Below, one piece after another: positions 26,097 to 34,508 of a stretch of 64,000 nt of DNA; positions within the stretch are counted from its first letter, which is position 1; every line of letters starts with the position of its first letter. The notes under the pieces were generated by a model. That model searched no databases and had not been told where the DNA came from. It saw nothing but the letters and a program-made list of their open reading frames with translations. The translations under genes were made by a program, and so were the position numbers. The stretch comes from a virus: IMG/VR virus record IMGVR_UViG_3300043409_000956, positions 1-64,000 of that record, one strand, 5' to 3'.

Positions 26097-26543
26097 ATGT
26101 GGATGTTGAGTTTTATTCCTGATGCGTGGTTACACTTGGCAGTGCTGAGTGTATTGGGATTGGGTGCCGTAATTTATGTGCTCAGTTACTTTACTGTGCT
26201 GGTTCCGCCGTTGATGCCTGCTCGAGAATTTATTAGAATACTTGGCACACTGATCATCGTGGCGGGCGTGTTCTTTTACGGCAGTTACGACACAGAGATG
26301 AGCTGGCGCGATCGTGTTGCAGAAGCAGAAGCACGAGTTGCCAAAGTAGAAGTGGCAAGTAAAACAGCCAACGATAAAATTGAAGCAAAGGCCAAAGAAC
26401 GAGTCAAGGTTATATATCAGCAAGGCACAATCGTACGACAATACATTGACCGTGAAGTTGTCAAGTACGATGATTCATGTAAAATTCCCGACGCGGTAGT
26501 TCGAGCACACAATGCCGCGGCCAAGAATGAGGAAATCAAATGA
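26097..26543 (+). CDS. Inner-membrane spanin-like protein (Rz type)
   Basis: Two hydrophobic helices (about 10-32 and 45-62) are followed by a long charged coiled coil (AEAEARVAKVEVASK onward) of about 60 residues. It is directly upstream of, and overlapping, a small lipoprotein, the standard Rz/Rz1 pair. Spanins fuse inner and outer membranes at lysis. The second membrane helix is unusual for an i-spanin, so the call rests partly on context. Confidence 0.6.
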   Translation: MWMLSFIPDAWLHLAVLSVLGLGAVIYVLSYFTVLVPPLMPAREFIRILGTLIIVAGVFFYGSYDTEMSWRDRVAEAEARVAKVEVASKTANDKIEAKAKERVKVIYQQGTIVRQYIDREVVKYDDSCKIPDAVVRAHNAAAKNEEIK

Positions 26544-26809
26544 GATATTTGTTAGTGACAATAGCATTGATGTTATCGGCATGTGGTACTACCGTACCAG
26601 TTGTTGCCAAATTCCCCGATGAACCGGGCAAAGCCGCTATGGAACCATGTCCACAGCTGACCACAGTAGACAACGGGGTTAAGTTAAGTGAATTGACTCG
26701 GACTGTTACTATGAATTATAACACATACTACGAATGTGCAGTCAAGATGGATACCTGGATTGAGTGGTATCAGATACAGAAAAAAATACACGAGGATCTT
26801 AAGAAATGA
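26540..26809 (+). CDS. Outer-membrane spanin-like lipoprotein (Rz1 type)
   Basis: The signal peptide ends in the lipobox LSAC (Cys near residue 15). The mature part is about 75 residues with a Pro-containing N-terminal stretch and a helix. The ATGA overlap with the i-spanin-like gene and the size fit an o-spanin. Confidence 0.6.
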   Translation: MRYLLVTIALMLSACGTTVPVVAKFPDEPGKAAMEPCPQLTTVDNGVKLSELTRTVTMNYNTYYECAVKMDTWIEWYQIQKKIHEDLKK

Positions 26810-27165
26810 AAAAGTTCTTATATATTGCTGTGGTGTTATTAACAGGTTGTTCAACTTTACAAGACTTAAAGCAATACATACCACGTGATCATGATCCTGT
26901 TATGTTTAACTACCTAGTCATCACTGACATAGCCATCAAGCACATAGATTGCGAGCGAGCAGACTGGGGTGAGGCACACCGCAATGCTGAGATTTTAGCG
27001 CAATATACCGAATGGCGTCGAGATCCACAATCCACAAACATCAAGGGCCTTTCAGCACATACAGAACGTATGGCCAAGGGTGGCAGTAAAACATTTTGTG
27101 AACTAGGCAAGAAGACTGCCGCACAAAGAATAGAAGCGGCACGGTCCGCATGGCAAGGAAGATAA
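26806..27165 (+). CDS. Lipoprotein, 119 residues
   Basis: A lipobox LTGC follows a short hydrophobic signal. The mature part is basic and helical with two Cys (HIDCERADWG, KTFCELGKK) that could form a disulfide. It overlaps the o-spanin candidate by ATGA. It could be an extra spanin component or a lipoprotein that alters the host surface. Confidence 0.6.
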   Translation: MKKFLYIAVVLLTGCSTLQDLKQYIPRDHDPVMFNYLVITDIAIKHIDCERADWGEAHRNAEILAQYTEWRRDPQSTNIKGLSAHTERMAKGGSKTFCELGKKTAAQRIEAARSAWQGR

Positions 27166-27166
27166 T

Positions 27167-27355
27167 ATGCATCCACTAGAACAAGAAATCCAGTCAATCA
27201 CAGAACAATGCCAATTGGGTAATATCAGTGAGGATGAGCGTAATTATTTGTTAACTGAGATTAGAGACATTCGTGCGGCACAAGAGTGTGCAGGCAACGA
27301 ACAACTATTTAGATACGTTGTACAGGCATGCAATGTCGCAATGTGTCTTGTTTAA
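27167..27355 (+). CDS. Small hypothetical protein, 62 residues
   Basis: It starts one base after the previous stop. The body is helical and acidic (EISEDERNYLLTEIRDI-like), with a hydrophobic Cys-containing end. The function is unknown; its place is in the lysis region. Confidence 0.55.
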   Translation: MHPLEQEIQSITEQCQLGNISEDERNYLLTEIRDIRAAQECAGNEQLFRYVVQACNVAMCLV

Positions 27356-27373
27356 GGAATAAGGAATTAACAT

Positions 27374-27937
27374 ATGGCATTAATCGATTCAGTATTAAAT
27401 TTAGTAAACAAAACACCCAAAGATCCAGACGCACCCAAGCCCGTAGTGGGATCTAGATCCGAGCGTGAAGCACGTATCAAAGACCGAGCAGGTATGGTTA
27501 TTTCTGTGTTTGCACTGTTATTGGCAGTAAATTCTTGGTATGGTGGTAAATTATCAAGTGCAGTATTAAACAATACATTAGGTGCCAACAACACTTGGGC
27601 ACAGTATCAAGCAAAGGCGGGTCGTGGTGTTAGTTATGAACTTGCGGCTAAGACAACTACTGATTCAAAACTAAAAGCAGAGTTCATGGCAGAGAAAGAC
27701 CGCATGGACAATGACAAGAAAGAACTTGCTACTAAAGCAAAAGCCATGGAAGCTGTCCGTGAAGAAGCCAAAAAAGGATCACCATGGATTGCTTATGCCA
27801 ATACTGCATACCAATTAGCCATTGTTGTGTTATCTGCAAGTATTCTTGCAGTTAGTATGCCAATGTTTTGGGGCAGTTTTGCAGTAGCGGCCATAGGAAT
27901 TCTATTGTCAGCCAATGGGTTATATTTGTGGTTTTAA
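27374..27937 (+). CDS. DUF4337-like membrane protein
   Basis: A hydrophobic helix near 42-58 precedes a periplasmic-type segment with NNTWAQYQAKAGRGVSYELA and a long charged coiled coil. Two helices close the protein (about 137-187). That is the DUF4337 plan. Its role in bacteria is unknown. In the lysis region it might be holin- or antiholin-like. Confidence 0.6.
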   Translation: MALIDSVLNLVNKTPKDPDAPKPVVGSRSEREARIKDRAGMVISVFALLLAVNSWYGGKLSSAVLNNTLGANNTWAQYQAKAGRGVSYELAAKTTTDSKLKAEFMAEKDRMDNDKKELATKAKAMEAVREEAKKGSPWIAYANTAYQLAIVVLSASILAVSMPMFWGSFAVAAIGILLSANGLYLWF

Positions 27938-27938
27938 A

Positions 27939-27946
27939 GGTAAATA
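27939..27946 (+). promoter_or_regulatory. Late-promoter-like box GGTAAATA
   Basis: Twenty-three bases before the holin-like gene at 27970, in the only gap (32 bases) of this stretch. Confidence 0.4.
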
Positions 27947-27969
27947 TCAATATCAACTAGGAGCCAGAC

Positions 27970-28539
27970 ATGACAGAAGAAGTTAAAAGCGCAAGCGAAA
28001 CAAAAAAAGAAGACTGGATGAACAGCAAGTGGCGTCCCATGATGGGTTGGATGTACATGTTGGTGTGTACCATGGACTTTGTGGGTTTTCCTGTGCTATG
28101 GAGCCTGTTACAGGCCATGAGTAAGGGTGCAGTTAATGTACAATGGCAACCCTTAACTCTACAAGGTGCAGGACTATTTCACATAGCAATGGGTGCAGTA
28201 CTGGGACTAGCGGCATACGGTCGTACACAAGAAAAACTAGGCGGCGCCAATAATGGCGGGATTAACCTAGGAGCAGGCACAAGTTACACACCACCGGCAC
28301 CTGTTGCTGGTACAGGATTTGGAGGAACAACAAATGCAACAACCAACACACCCGGCGGATTTACAGCGCCTAGCGCACCTGCAACAGGAGGCTTTAACAG
28401 CAATCCAGGCGCTGGAGCGGCATCGTTTGGATCCGCACCCGCACCAAGCGGCTTTGACTCAGGCAGCTTTGGAAGCGCACCTGCAACAACAGCATCAGGA
28501 AAGAAAATAGTTCCTGGATTTGATCAACCATTAATTTAA
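27970..28539 (+). CDS. Holin-like membrane protein (3TM type) with Gly/Pro-rich tail
   Basis: The segment KWRPMMGWMYMLVCTMDFVG, then further hydrophobic helices to about residue 82, resembles the 3TM phage/GTA holin family. Residues 95-189 are a low-complexity Gly, Ala, Pro, Thr and Ser tail that looks cytoplasmic and disordered. Holins set lysis timing and let the GH19 endolysin out. The long tail is unusual. Confidence 0.6.
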   Translation: MTEEVKSASETKKEDWMNSKWRPMMGWMYMLVCTMDFVGFPVLWSLLQAMSKGAVNVQWQPLTLQGAGLFHIAMGAVLGLAAYGRTQEKLGGANNGGINLGAGTSYTPPAPVAGTGFGGTTNATTNTPGGFTAPSAPATGGFNSNPGAGAASFGSAPAPSGFDSGSFGSAPATTASGKKIVPGFDQPLI

Positions 28540-28548
28540 GGAACAACA

Positions 28549-28692
28549 ATGTTAGAAACATTATTTTGGATTTTTGTAGGTGCATTTGTAGGTTGGAACT
28601 TTCCCCAACCCGAATTTGCAAAAAGCATACAAACCCGGTACTTGCAAAAGTACATTGACCGATTAAAAACAATATTATTCTTTTGGAGATAA
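28549..28692 (+). CDS. Small membrane protein, 47 residues
   Basis: ATG follows AAGGAACAACA. A hydrophobic N-terminal helix (LETLFWIFVGAFVGW) is followed by a basic amphipathic C-terminus. It is a candidate small holin or antiholin by location and shape only. Confidence 0.6.
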   Translation: MLETLFWIFVGAFVGWNFPQPEFAKSIQTRYLQKYIDRLKTILFFWR

Positions 28693-28696
28693 TGCT

Positions 28697-29020
28697 ATGG
28701 CAGATGAATCAGCAAAAGGAATGTTTATAGAGAAACTATTGTTTGCTCTACTACCCTTAATTATAGCAGGTGTAGGTTATTTGTTAAATGCAGTTAGTAC
28801 CCTCAATCATCAAGTAACGGTATTGGAAAGCAAAGTAAGTTTAGTTGTAACATCGGATAACAAGCAGGCATCAAATACTGGTGCTGAACTTGCTCGTGAA
28901 AAACTACGTCAAGACCTAACAGAAGCAATTCAACGCAATCGTGATGCTATTCAAGCAAACAGAGAACAAATTTCTATACACGAAGAAAAATTAAAATCAC
29001 TTGCGGGTAGAGGCAAATAA
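28697..29020 (+). CDS. Membrane-anchored coiled-coil protein, 107 residues
   Basis: One strong helix (about 13-31, LLFALLPLIIAGVGYLL) is followed by a coiled coil to the end (VTVLESKVSLV, REKLRQDLTEAIQR). Phage proteins of this plan occur beside lysis genes. It could be a holin partner or an alternative i-spanin. Confidence 0.6.
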   Translation: MADESAKGMFIEKLLFALLPLIIAGVGYLLNAVSTLNHQVTVLESKVSLVVTSDNKQASNTGAELAREKLRQDLTEAIQRNRDAIQANREQISIHEEKLKSLAGRGK

Positions 29021-29021
29021 T

Positions 29022-29234
29022 ATGAACGCATTAAAGAGTATGTTAAGTGATGACACAGGTGCAGTAAGCAGTAAGCGTACTATCACCTTTTTGTCATTTT
29101 TGCTATGTGCCGCGGCATTTGTAGCAGATCTGGGGTGGGATTTGAAAGTAGACTTTCCAGTCTTTCAGGCAATGATGTATATTGTTATTGCAGGGTTAGG
29201 ATTTACAGCAAGCGAAAAGTTTGCAACCAAATAA
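29022..29234 (+). CDS. Small two-helix membrane protein, holin-like
   Basis: ATG at 29022 is just after the preceding stop. Two hydrophobic segments (about 20-36 and 47-64) and a short charged N-terminus fit a small class II holin. Several genes here compete for that role. Confidence 0.55.
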   Translation: MNALKSMLSDDTGAVSSKRTITFLSFLLCAAAFVADLGWDLKVDFPVFQAMMYIVIAGLGFTASEKFATK

Positions 29235-29244
29235 GGAAATCAAT

Positions 29245-29448
29245 ATGAAAAACTATATATTTGTAGCAGGATTATGTTTAGCGGTGGCATCGACTGTACA
29301 TGCAGGTGGCGAGGAAAAGAAGGTCTGCGAAGACAAAAAAGACAAAGCCGGTAAAGTTGTTAACGGCAAAGACGGCAAGCCACAGCAGACCTGTAAAACC
29401 ATCAAGGTGCACAAAAAGGTTGAAGGCGAAAAAGTTCCCACCAAGTAA
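29245..29448 (+). CDS. Small secreted basic protein, 67 residues
   Basis: A signal peptide (FVAGLCLAVASTVHA, cut near residue 20) is followed by a Lys-rich, Gly-rich mature peptide with two cysteines (KVCEDKKDK and QQTCKTI). The mature peptide is only about 47 residues. Function unknown; a periplasmic peptide acting on envelope or competitors is possible. Confidence 0.6.
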   Translation: MKNYIFVAGLCLAVASTVHAGGEEKKVCEDKKDKAGKVVNGKDGKPQQTCKTIKVHKKVEGEKVPTK

Positions 29449-29463
29449 ATTGGCACTACTCCC

Positions 29464-29498
29464 AAACCGGACTGGTTGACTCTGTCCGGTTTCTCGTT
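29464..29498 (+). terminator. Stem-loop terminator enclosing a -35 box
   Basis: AAACCGGAC (29464-29472) pairs perfectly with GTCCGGTTT (29484-29492), followed by CTCGTTT. The 11-base loop contains the TTGAC of the following promoter. Confidence 0.65.
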
Positions 29499-29504
29499 TA
29501 TAAT
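29476..29504 (+). promoter_or_regulatory. Sigma70-type promoter TTGACT-N17-TATAAT
   Basis: The -35 (29476-29481) lies in the terminator loop and the -10 (29499-29504) just past the stem. It drives the DnaJ-like gene; the ATG at 29512 is only eight bases from the -10, so the leader is absent or extremely short, or the gene starts further on. Confidence 0.7.
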
Positions 29505-29511
29505 AAGAGAT

Positions 29512-30354
29512 ATGACTCATTATGCCACATTAGGTGTTGCCGAAACAGCAACCGCAGACGAAATTAAACGAGCATATCGCGGTCTTGCATCTAAACATCA
29601 CCCCGACAAGGGTGGAGATACACAACGGTTCCAAGAGATACAGGCCGCATACGCTGTACTAGAAGACTCCAACCGGCGGGCACAGTATGATCAAGAGCGT
29701 CGTAATCCTGGTGGTGGTTTTAGATTTAATGTAAATGGTCAAGATTTCGATCAAATGCCTCCAGAAATGGAAAATATATTTAGAAACTTTGGATTTCCGG
29801 GCAGTCCGTTTGGGGCACAACGCCATCCTAGAAAGAATAAAGATCTAAGAGTTGAAGTAGTAATGCCCTTGGCTGAAACACTACAAGAACAAAAGAAAAC
29901 ATTGAGTGTACAGACCACAACAGGCCACAGGGAAACAGTAGAAGTAACAGTACCAAGGGGCATACACACAGGATCACAAATAAAATATCCCGGCCTGGGG
30001 GATAACATGTTCAACACACTACCACGTGGGGATCTTTATATTGTGTTTACTGTGCCACCAGATCCCAAGTTTAAAGTAGACGGCGTTGATTTAATATCTA
30101 GAGTAGCAATTAATTGCTTAGATGCCATCACAGGTGGGGTCACAGAGATTACAGGGTTAGACGGGCGTGTGTTTGAACTACAGATACCTGTGGGAACACA
30201 ACCTGGTACCCTGATGCGTGTGCGCGGAGAAGGATTGTATCATTTAAATCATACTGTTCGTGGCAATTTGTTGGTTGAAATTGTTGTTAGTGTGCCACAG
30301 AACCTGACTGAAACACAGTTAGAATTAATCCGACAAATTCAGTCTAACCAATAA
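29512..30354 (+). CDS. DnaJ-like co-chaperone
   Basis: The J domain is complete at residues 1-65: DEIKRAYRGLASKHHPDKGG with the HPD triad, then FQEIQAAYAVLEDSNRRAQYD. A Gly/Phe stretch and the C-terminal beta domains follow (ETVEVTVPRGIHTGSQI, GDLYIVFTVPP, GTLMRVRGEG). There is no zinc-finger region, so it is a type II (CbpA-like) J protein of 280 residues. It would recruit host DnaK. It is followed by the ClpA-like gene. Confidence 0.9.
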   Translation: MTHYATLGVAETATADEIKRAYRGLASKHHPDKGGDTQRFQEIQAAYAVLEDSNRRAQYDQERRNPGGGFRFNVNGQDFDQMPPEMENIFRNFGFPGSPFGAQRHPRKNKDLRVEVVMPLAETLQEQKKTLSVQTTTGHRETVEVTVPRGIHTGSQIKYPGLGDNMFNTLPRGDLYIVFTVPPDPKFKVDGVDLISRVAINCLDAITGGVTEITGLDGRVFELQIPVGTQPGTLMRVRGEGLYHLNHTVRGNLLVEIVVSVPQNLTETQLELIRQIQSNQ

Positions 30355-30357
30355 ATA
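30350..30357 (+). promoter_or_regulatory. Late-promoter-like box AATAAATA
   Basis: Overlaps the stop of the dnaJ-like gene, about 62 bases before the ClpA-like start. Confidence 0.35.
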
Positions 30358-30366
30358 TTTTAAAGG

Positions 30367-30395
30367 TTGCGTATGTACAGGATTTGCTGTATACT
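30367..30395 (+). promoter_or_regulatory. Sigma70-type promoter TTGCGT-N17-TATACT
   Basis: The -35 is TTGCGT (30367-30372), the -10 is TATACT (30390-30395). A seven-base imperfect stem-loop (30374-30380 with 30387-30393) lies in the spacer. It would give the ClpA-like gene its own early transcript. Confidence 0.6.
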
Positions 30396-30418
30396 TATAT
30401 CACAACAATATCATAAAC

Positions 30419-32698
30419 ATGATGACAATCCAACCGAATCCCGAAATTGAAGTAATTGTTAACTCAGCTATTAAATCAGCTAAAGAACTTAACCACGAAT
30501 ATGTAACCCTTGAGCATCTACTCAAAGCGGTTGTGTTGTACAAGCCATTTTACGAGCTTTGTCAAAATTTTGGTGCCGATATTGACAGCATGGTAATCGA
30601 GTTACATCAATATCTTGTATCACAAACATATCTGGTCAGCACAGAGAATGGCTGCGAGCCAAAGAAAACACATGCCCTGGAGCGTATGTTTAATCGTGCC
30701 TTTACACAGGTGTTGTTCAGTGGACGCACACACATACAAGTGATTGATATCTTCCTAAGTATGTCCAACGAGGCAAATAGTCATGCCGCATACTTCATGC
30801 TCAAATACGGTCTGGATAGACAAAAGTTAATTGAATTTTATAATGAGAATTATCAAGAGTCCAAACAAGTAAAGGCCGCTCGCAAGTTGCGGACACATGA
30901 TGTACTTGATGAGTATTGTACCAACCTCAGTGAGTCTGCCGCGGCCGGCAACATTGATCCAGTGATTGGTCGTGAATTTGAGATTAACGAAATAGCACAG
31001 GTCCTGGCCAAACGCAACAAGTCAAATATCTTAATGGTGGGTGATCCCGGTGTGGGTAAAACAGCCATTGCAGAAGGACTGGCAAGAAACATCTTTAATA
31101 AAGAAGTGCCCGACTACCTACATGATTACACAGTATTCAATTTGGACATTGGCAGTATCCTGGCGGGCAGTAAATACCGCGGTGAGTTTGAAGAAAAAGT
31201 CAAAGACGTTATTGAAGCATTGATTGCACGTGGCAAGTGTATCCTGTTCATAGACGAGGCACATCAAATGCAGGGCGCAGGCTCAGGCAGTCAAAGTAGT
31301 GTGGACTTTGGTAACATGATCAAACCTGCACTGAGCAAGGGACAGATCAAAGTCATTGCAAGTACCACGTGGGAAGAATACTCACAGAGCTTTGAAAAGG
31401 ATCGTGCGTTGATGCGTCGATTCCATAGACTGTCAATTGATGAACCTACTCCAGCAGTGGCCAAAGATATCTTGCGTGGCTTGCGTGGATACTTTGAAGA
31501 GTTCCATGGCGGCATTATTGATGATACAGCCATTGAAAGTGCTGTTGATCTAAGTGTACGCTATCAAACCGACAAGCGCCTGCCCGACAAAGCAATTGAC
31601 TTGATAGACAGCGCCTGTGCCAGAGTCAAGTTGGTAGAAAAAGAGTGGGTTGTGGCCAAGAGTCACATCATTGACACCCTGAGCAAGTTCACAAAGATAC
31701 CTGCAGATCAAATTGGTGCAGAAACTGTGCGTAGTTTAGATAACTTAGAAGGCAACATCAAAGCCAAGTTGTATGGACAGGAACAAGTTGTTGATACAAT
31801 CTTAGAACGTATATATGTCAGCCGGGCAGGACTCAAAGGCATCAACAAACCCATTGGTAGTTTTCTATTCATTGGACCCACCGGCACAGGTAAAACTGAA
31901 CTTGCTAAACTCCTGGCCGAAAACCTCGGGATGAAACTATTAAGATACGATATGAGTGAGTACCAAGAACGGCATTCGGCCAGCAAACTGATCGGTGCAC
32001 CCCCGGGGTATGTAGGCTATGAAGACAGCAACTTAGGTGGTGGCATGCTGATCAGCGATCTAGAAAAGAACACCAATGCAGTCATCTTGTTTGATGAAAT
32101 TGAAAAAGCACACCCAGACGTTAGCAATGTACTACTACAGTTGATGGATGAAGGTACGATTACCTCGAGCAATGGCAAAAAAGCAGATGCACGTAATGCC
32201 ATCATCATCATGACCAGTAACTTGGGAGCCGCAGACAATGAACGTAACAGCATTGGATTTAGCTCACCGGAAAAAACTGGTGAAGACGACAAGGCTGTTA
32301 AGGAATTCTTTAAGCCTGAGTTCCGTAATCGCCTGGATGGTATTTGTAAGTTTAACCGACTAGATAAGTTAAGTATTAAGAAAGTAGTTGCCAAGTTCAT
32401 TAACGAAGTCAACGACTTGTTAAGTGAAAAGACTATTAAGATTCGATTGACCGAGTCCGCTGTAGACTATTTGGCTGAAGTTGGATATGATAGCAAGATG
32501 GGTGCAAGACCACTAGGTCGTAAAATTAACGATTTGATCAAAGTACCGCTAAGTAAAAAGATACTATTTGAGCGTGTATCCCCAAATAGTAGTATTACTG
32601 TGGACTGGACTGGAACTGAATTTACATTCGATAGCAGAATTTGCATTGAAGCACCCCCCACTGTGGATGAGCATGGATACATCGTACTGGAAAAATAA
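30419..32698 (+). CDS. ClpA-like AAA+ unfoldase
   Basis: At 759 residues it matches E. coli ClpA (758) in length and order: Clp N-domain (about 1-150), D1 with Walker A GDPGVGKT and Walker B ILFIDEAHQM, then D2 with GPTGTGKTE, ILFDEIEKAHP and the FRNRLD box. In D2 the loop reads NSIGF, where ClpA has the IGL ClpP-binding tripeptide, so docking to host ClpP is plausible. There is no middle domain, so it is not ClpB. No clpP gene is seen. No clear ribosome site precedes the start; ATG at 30422 is an alternative. Confidence 0.9.
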   Translation: MMTIQPNPEIEVIVNSAIKSAKELNHEYVTLEHLLKAVVLYKPFYELCQNFGADIDSMVIELHQYLVSQTYLVSTENGCEPKKTHALERMFNRAFTQVLFSGRTHIQVIDIFLSMSNEANSHAAYFMLKYGLDRQKLIEFYNENYQESKQVKAARKLRTHDVLDEYCTNLSESAAAGNIDPVIGREFEINEIAQVLAKRNKSNILMVGDPGVGKTAIAEGLARNIFNKEVPDYLHDYTVFNLDIGSILAGSKYRGEFEEKVKDVIEALIARGKCILFIDEAHQMQGAGSGSQSSVDFGNMIKPALSKGQIKVIASTTWEEYSQSFEKDRALMRRFHRLSIDEPTPAVAKDILRGLRGYFEEFHGGIIDDTAIESAVDLSVRYQTDKRLPDKAIDLIDSACARVKLVEKEWVVAKSHIIDTLSKFTKIPADQIGAETVRSLDNLEGNIKAKLYGQEQVVDTILERIYVSRAGLKGINKPIGSFLFIGPTGTGKTELAKLLAENLGMKLLRYDMSEYQERHSASKLIGAPPGYVGYEDSNLGGGMLISDLEKNTNAVILFDEIEKAHPDVSNVLLQLMDEGTITSSNGKKADARNAIIIMTSNLGAADNERNSIGFSSPEKTGEDDKAVKEFFKPEFRNRLDGICKFNRLDKLSIKKVVAKFINEVNDLLSEKTIKIRLTESAVDYLAEVGYDSKMGARPLGRKINDLIKVPLSKKILFERVSPNSSITVDWTGTEFTFDSRICIEAPPTVDEHGYIVLEK

Positions 32699-33383
32699 AA
32701 ATCACTCGGTCAAATTTGAAGAAACTACCAAACAGTTTTTTGGAAAATACTTGTATCGATTAAAAATGTCTGTTCCTGGTGGGCGTATTATATACGAGAA
32801 TAGAGATTATGCTGAGGCAGTTGAATCAAGGCGCCATTTCCGACAGTTTAATCCTGGCGGATACTGGGGCAAAGGTACATTAAATACAGATAGTATAGAT
32901 GTAGGATTACTATATGCTATTCGCGAGTTAAAAGACACTAATCCAAATATCAAAATGCGTGTGGAAGAGCCCGAGATACAGTTCTACGCTGAGTCTGAAG
33001 CGGAGTTAAAAGCTATATCCATTAAGCTAGGGGCAAAATACAATACCGCACTATTGTCAATATCTGGTCCTGCCAGTGACTCCACACAACAACTGCTAAA
33101 AACTGGCGTAATTATACGCAAAAAAGAATTTGGGTACAAGTATAAGATTATATTGCGTGATTGTCGTTGTGAAATTGATACTAAACAACAAATTCTCAAC
33201 TACATGGAGGGCATGGGCGCAGACGAAGTCAAAGTTTCTGCGGGAACTAAACGTATGCTTGGCTCAAAGTACAACGGATTCTGGGGGATTTGGTTTTATG
33301 CCAACGACGAGAAAGTTATAACTTTTTTAGAACTAATACATCCAGGTTGTGTATTAAATATTCATCCAGTGGTCGTTGCCTAA
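32667..33383 (+). CDS. Hypothetical protein, about 238 residues
   Basis: The frame opens inside the ClpA-like gene. The likely start is ATG at 32667 (or 32673), overlapping the end of that gene. Basic and aromatic N-terminus (TTKQFFGKYLYRLKMSVPGG), then mixed alpha/beta with an AESEAELKAISIKLG helix. The N-terminal pattern recurs in T4-type phages without assigned function. Coupled to the unfoldase, it could be an adaptor; that is inference. Confidence 0.6.
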   Translation: MSMDTSYWKNKNHSVKFEETTKQFFGKYLYRLKMSVPGGRIIYENRDYAEAVESRRHFRQFNPGGYWGKGTLNTDSIDVGLLYAIRELKDTNPNIKMRVEEPEIQFYAESEAELKAISIKLGAKYNTALLSISGPASDSTQQLLKTGVIIRKKEFGYKYKIILRDCRCEIDTKQQILNYMEGMGADEVKVSAGTKRMLGSKYNGFWGIWFYANDEKVITFLELIHPGCVLNIHPVVVA

Positions 33384-33390
33384 ATAAATA
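33380..33390 (+). promoter_or_regulatory. Double late-promoter-like box CTAAATAAATA
   Basis: Two overlapping NTAAATA boxes before the small gene at 33414, whose ribosome site is CAAGGAGAAG. Confidence 0.5.
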
Positions 33391-33413
33391 CTTGTATATT
33401 CAAGGAGAAGCCC

Positions 33414-33578
33414 ATGGCTAAGATTCAAGAAGAGATAATTGTCATTACCATCAGTAAACTAGTTAAAAACGACGATGCCGGGCATGATATTGCAAACACA
33501 GAAACTTTAACAGCATTGGCATCTGTAGCAGAAGAACTACTGGGTCAGGGCGTGGTAGTTGAAGTTAACAAAGCATAA
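33414..33578 (+). CDS. Small hypothetical protein, 54 residues
   Basis: Preceded by AAGGAGAAGCCC. The peptide is beta then helix (EEIIVITISKLVKND, then LASVAEELLG) and acidic. Probably a late gene given the boxes upstream. No family known. Confidence 0.65.
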   Translation: MAKIQEEIIVITISKLVKNDDAGHDIANTETLTALASVAEELLGQGVVVEVNKA

Positions 33579-33599
33579 ACAAACCTAAGAAAGTAATCA

Positions 33600-34499
33600 A
33601 TGAGTAAAGAAAAAAAGATTAATCAATCTGCCGCTGTAGAGTTGATCAAAAAAGCCGCGGCTGCCAGGGCGCAACAACAAACACAAGCACCTGCACAACA
33701 ACCAGGTCCGGGTGTACCGTTTGACTTTAGTAAAACACATCTACACATCGGCATTCCTTGTTATGGTGGTATGGTTAGTGAACCCACCATGACCAGCTTC
33801 TTGCGTTTTATCTTGTTGGCACAACAGGCAGGCTTAAATTGGAGCCTAGACACCATGGTCAACGAATCATTGGTTACTCGTGCTCGTAATAACTTGATGG
33901 CCAAGATGATGACCAACACAGCGGCCACACATTTTATGTTCATCGACGCAGACATTCGCTTTGAACCAGATGCTATTCTTAAAATGATTGCCTGTGACAA
34001 GGATGTCATTGGCGGACTGTATCCCAAGAAAGCCCTGCCAGTCAACTATGTGATTAACCTGCGTCCGGAAACTAAGATCCAAGGTGATATCTTCACTGTA
34101 GACACAATGGGCACAGGCTTCTTGTTGTTCAAGCGTCATGTGTACGAGAAACTGATTGCGGCACATCCAGAGTGCAAGTATGTTGACGATGTTGGCCTGG
34201 GCAAACAGTATGAGCCAATGATGTATAGTATCTTTGATTGTAACATTGATGCCCGCGGACACTATCTAAGTGAAGATTGGTTGTTCTGCAGACGCTGGGC
34301 GGCCATTGGTGGCGAGATTTGGGCACACGGTAAAGTGTTGTTGAACCACATCGGACACTATGAGTTTGCTGGTGACTTGAGCAAGATGCCAAAATTTGGC
34401 GATGAAGCCAGTAGTGCATTGCCAGGCGGAGCACCAGCCGCACTACGAGATGCTATCAATATGGCTGCCAAGGGCGCACCACAGGCCATCACAACCTAA
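33600..34499 (+). CDS. Glycosyltransferase, GT-A fold
   Basis: A Gln/Ala-rich N-terminal tail (1-40) precedes a GT-A core: LHIGIPCYGGMV, SLVTRARNNLMAKM, and HFMFIDADIRF with the DxD metal motif near residue 118. GGLYPKK and TGFLLFKR follow, then YLSEDWLFCRRW as the likely catalytic acid loop. This layout is common in T4-type phages. The acceptor may be DNA, virion or host polysaccharide. Confidence 0.75.
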   Translation: MSKEKKINQSAAVELIKKAAAARAQQQTQAPAQQPGPGVPFDFSKTHLHIGIPCYGGMVSEPTMTSFLRFILLAQQAGLNWSLDTMVNESLVTRARNNLMAKMMTNTAATHFMFIDADIRFEPDAILKMIACDKDVIGGLYPKKALPVNYVINLRPETKIQGDIFTVDTMGTGFLLFKRHVYEKLIAAHPECKYVDDVGLGKQYEPMMYSIFDCNIDARGHYLSEDWLFCRRWAAIGGEIWAHGKVLLNHIGHYEFAGDLSKMPKFGDEASSALPGGAPAALRDAINMAAKGAPQAITT

Positions 34500-34508
34500 G
34501 GAAACGAT

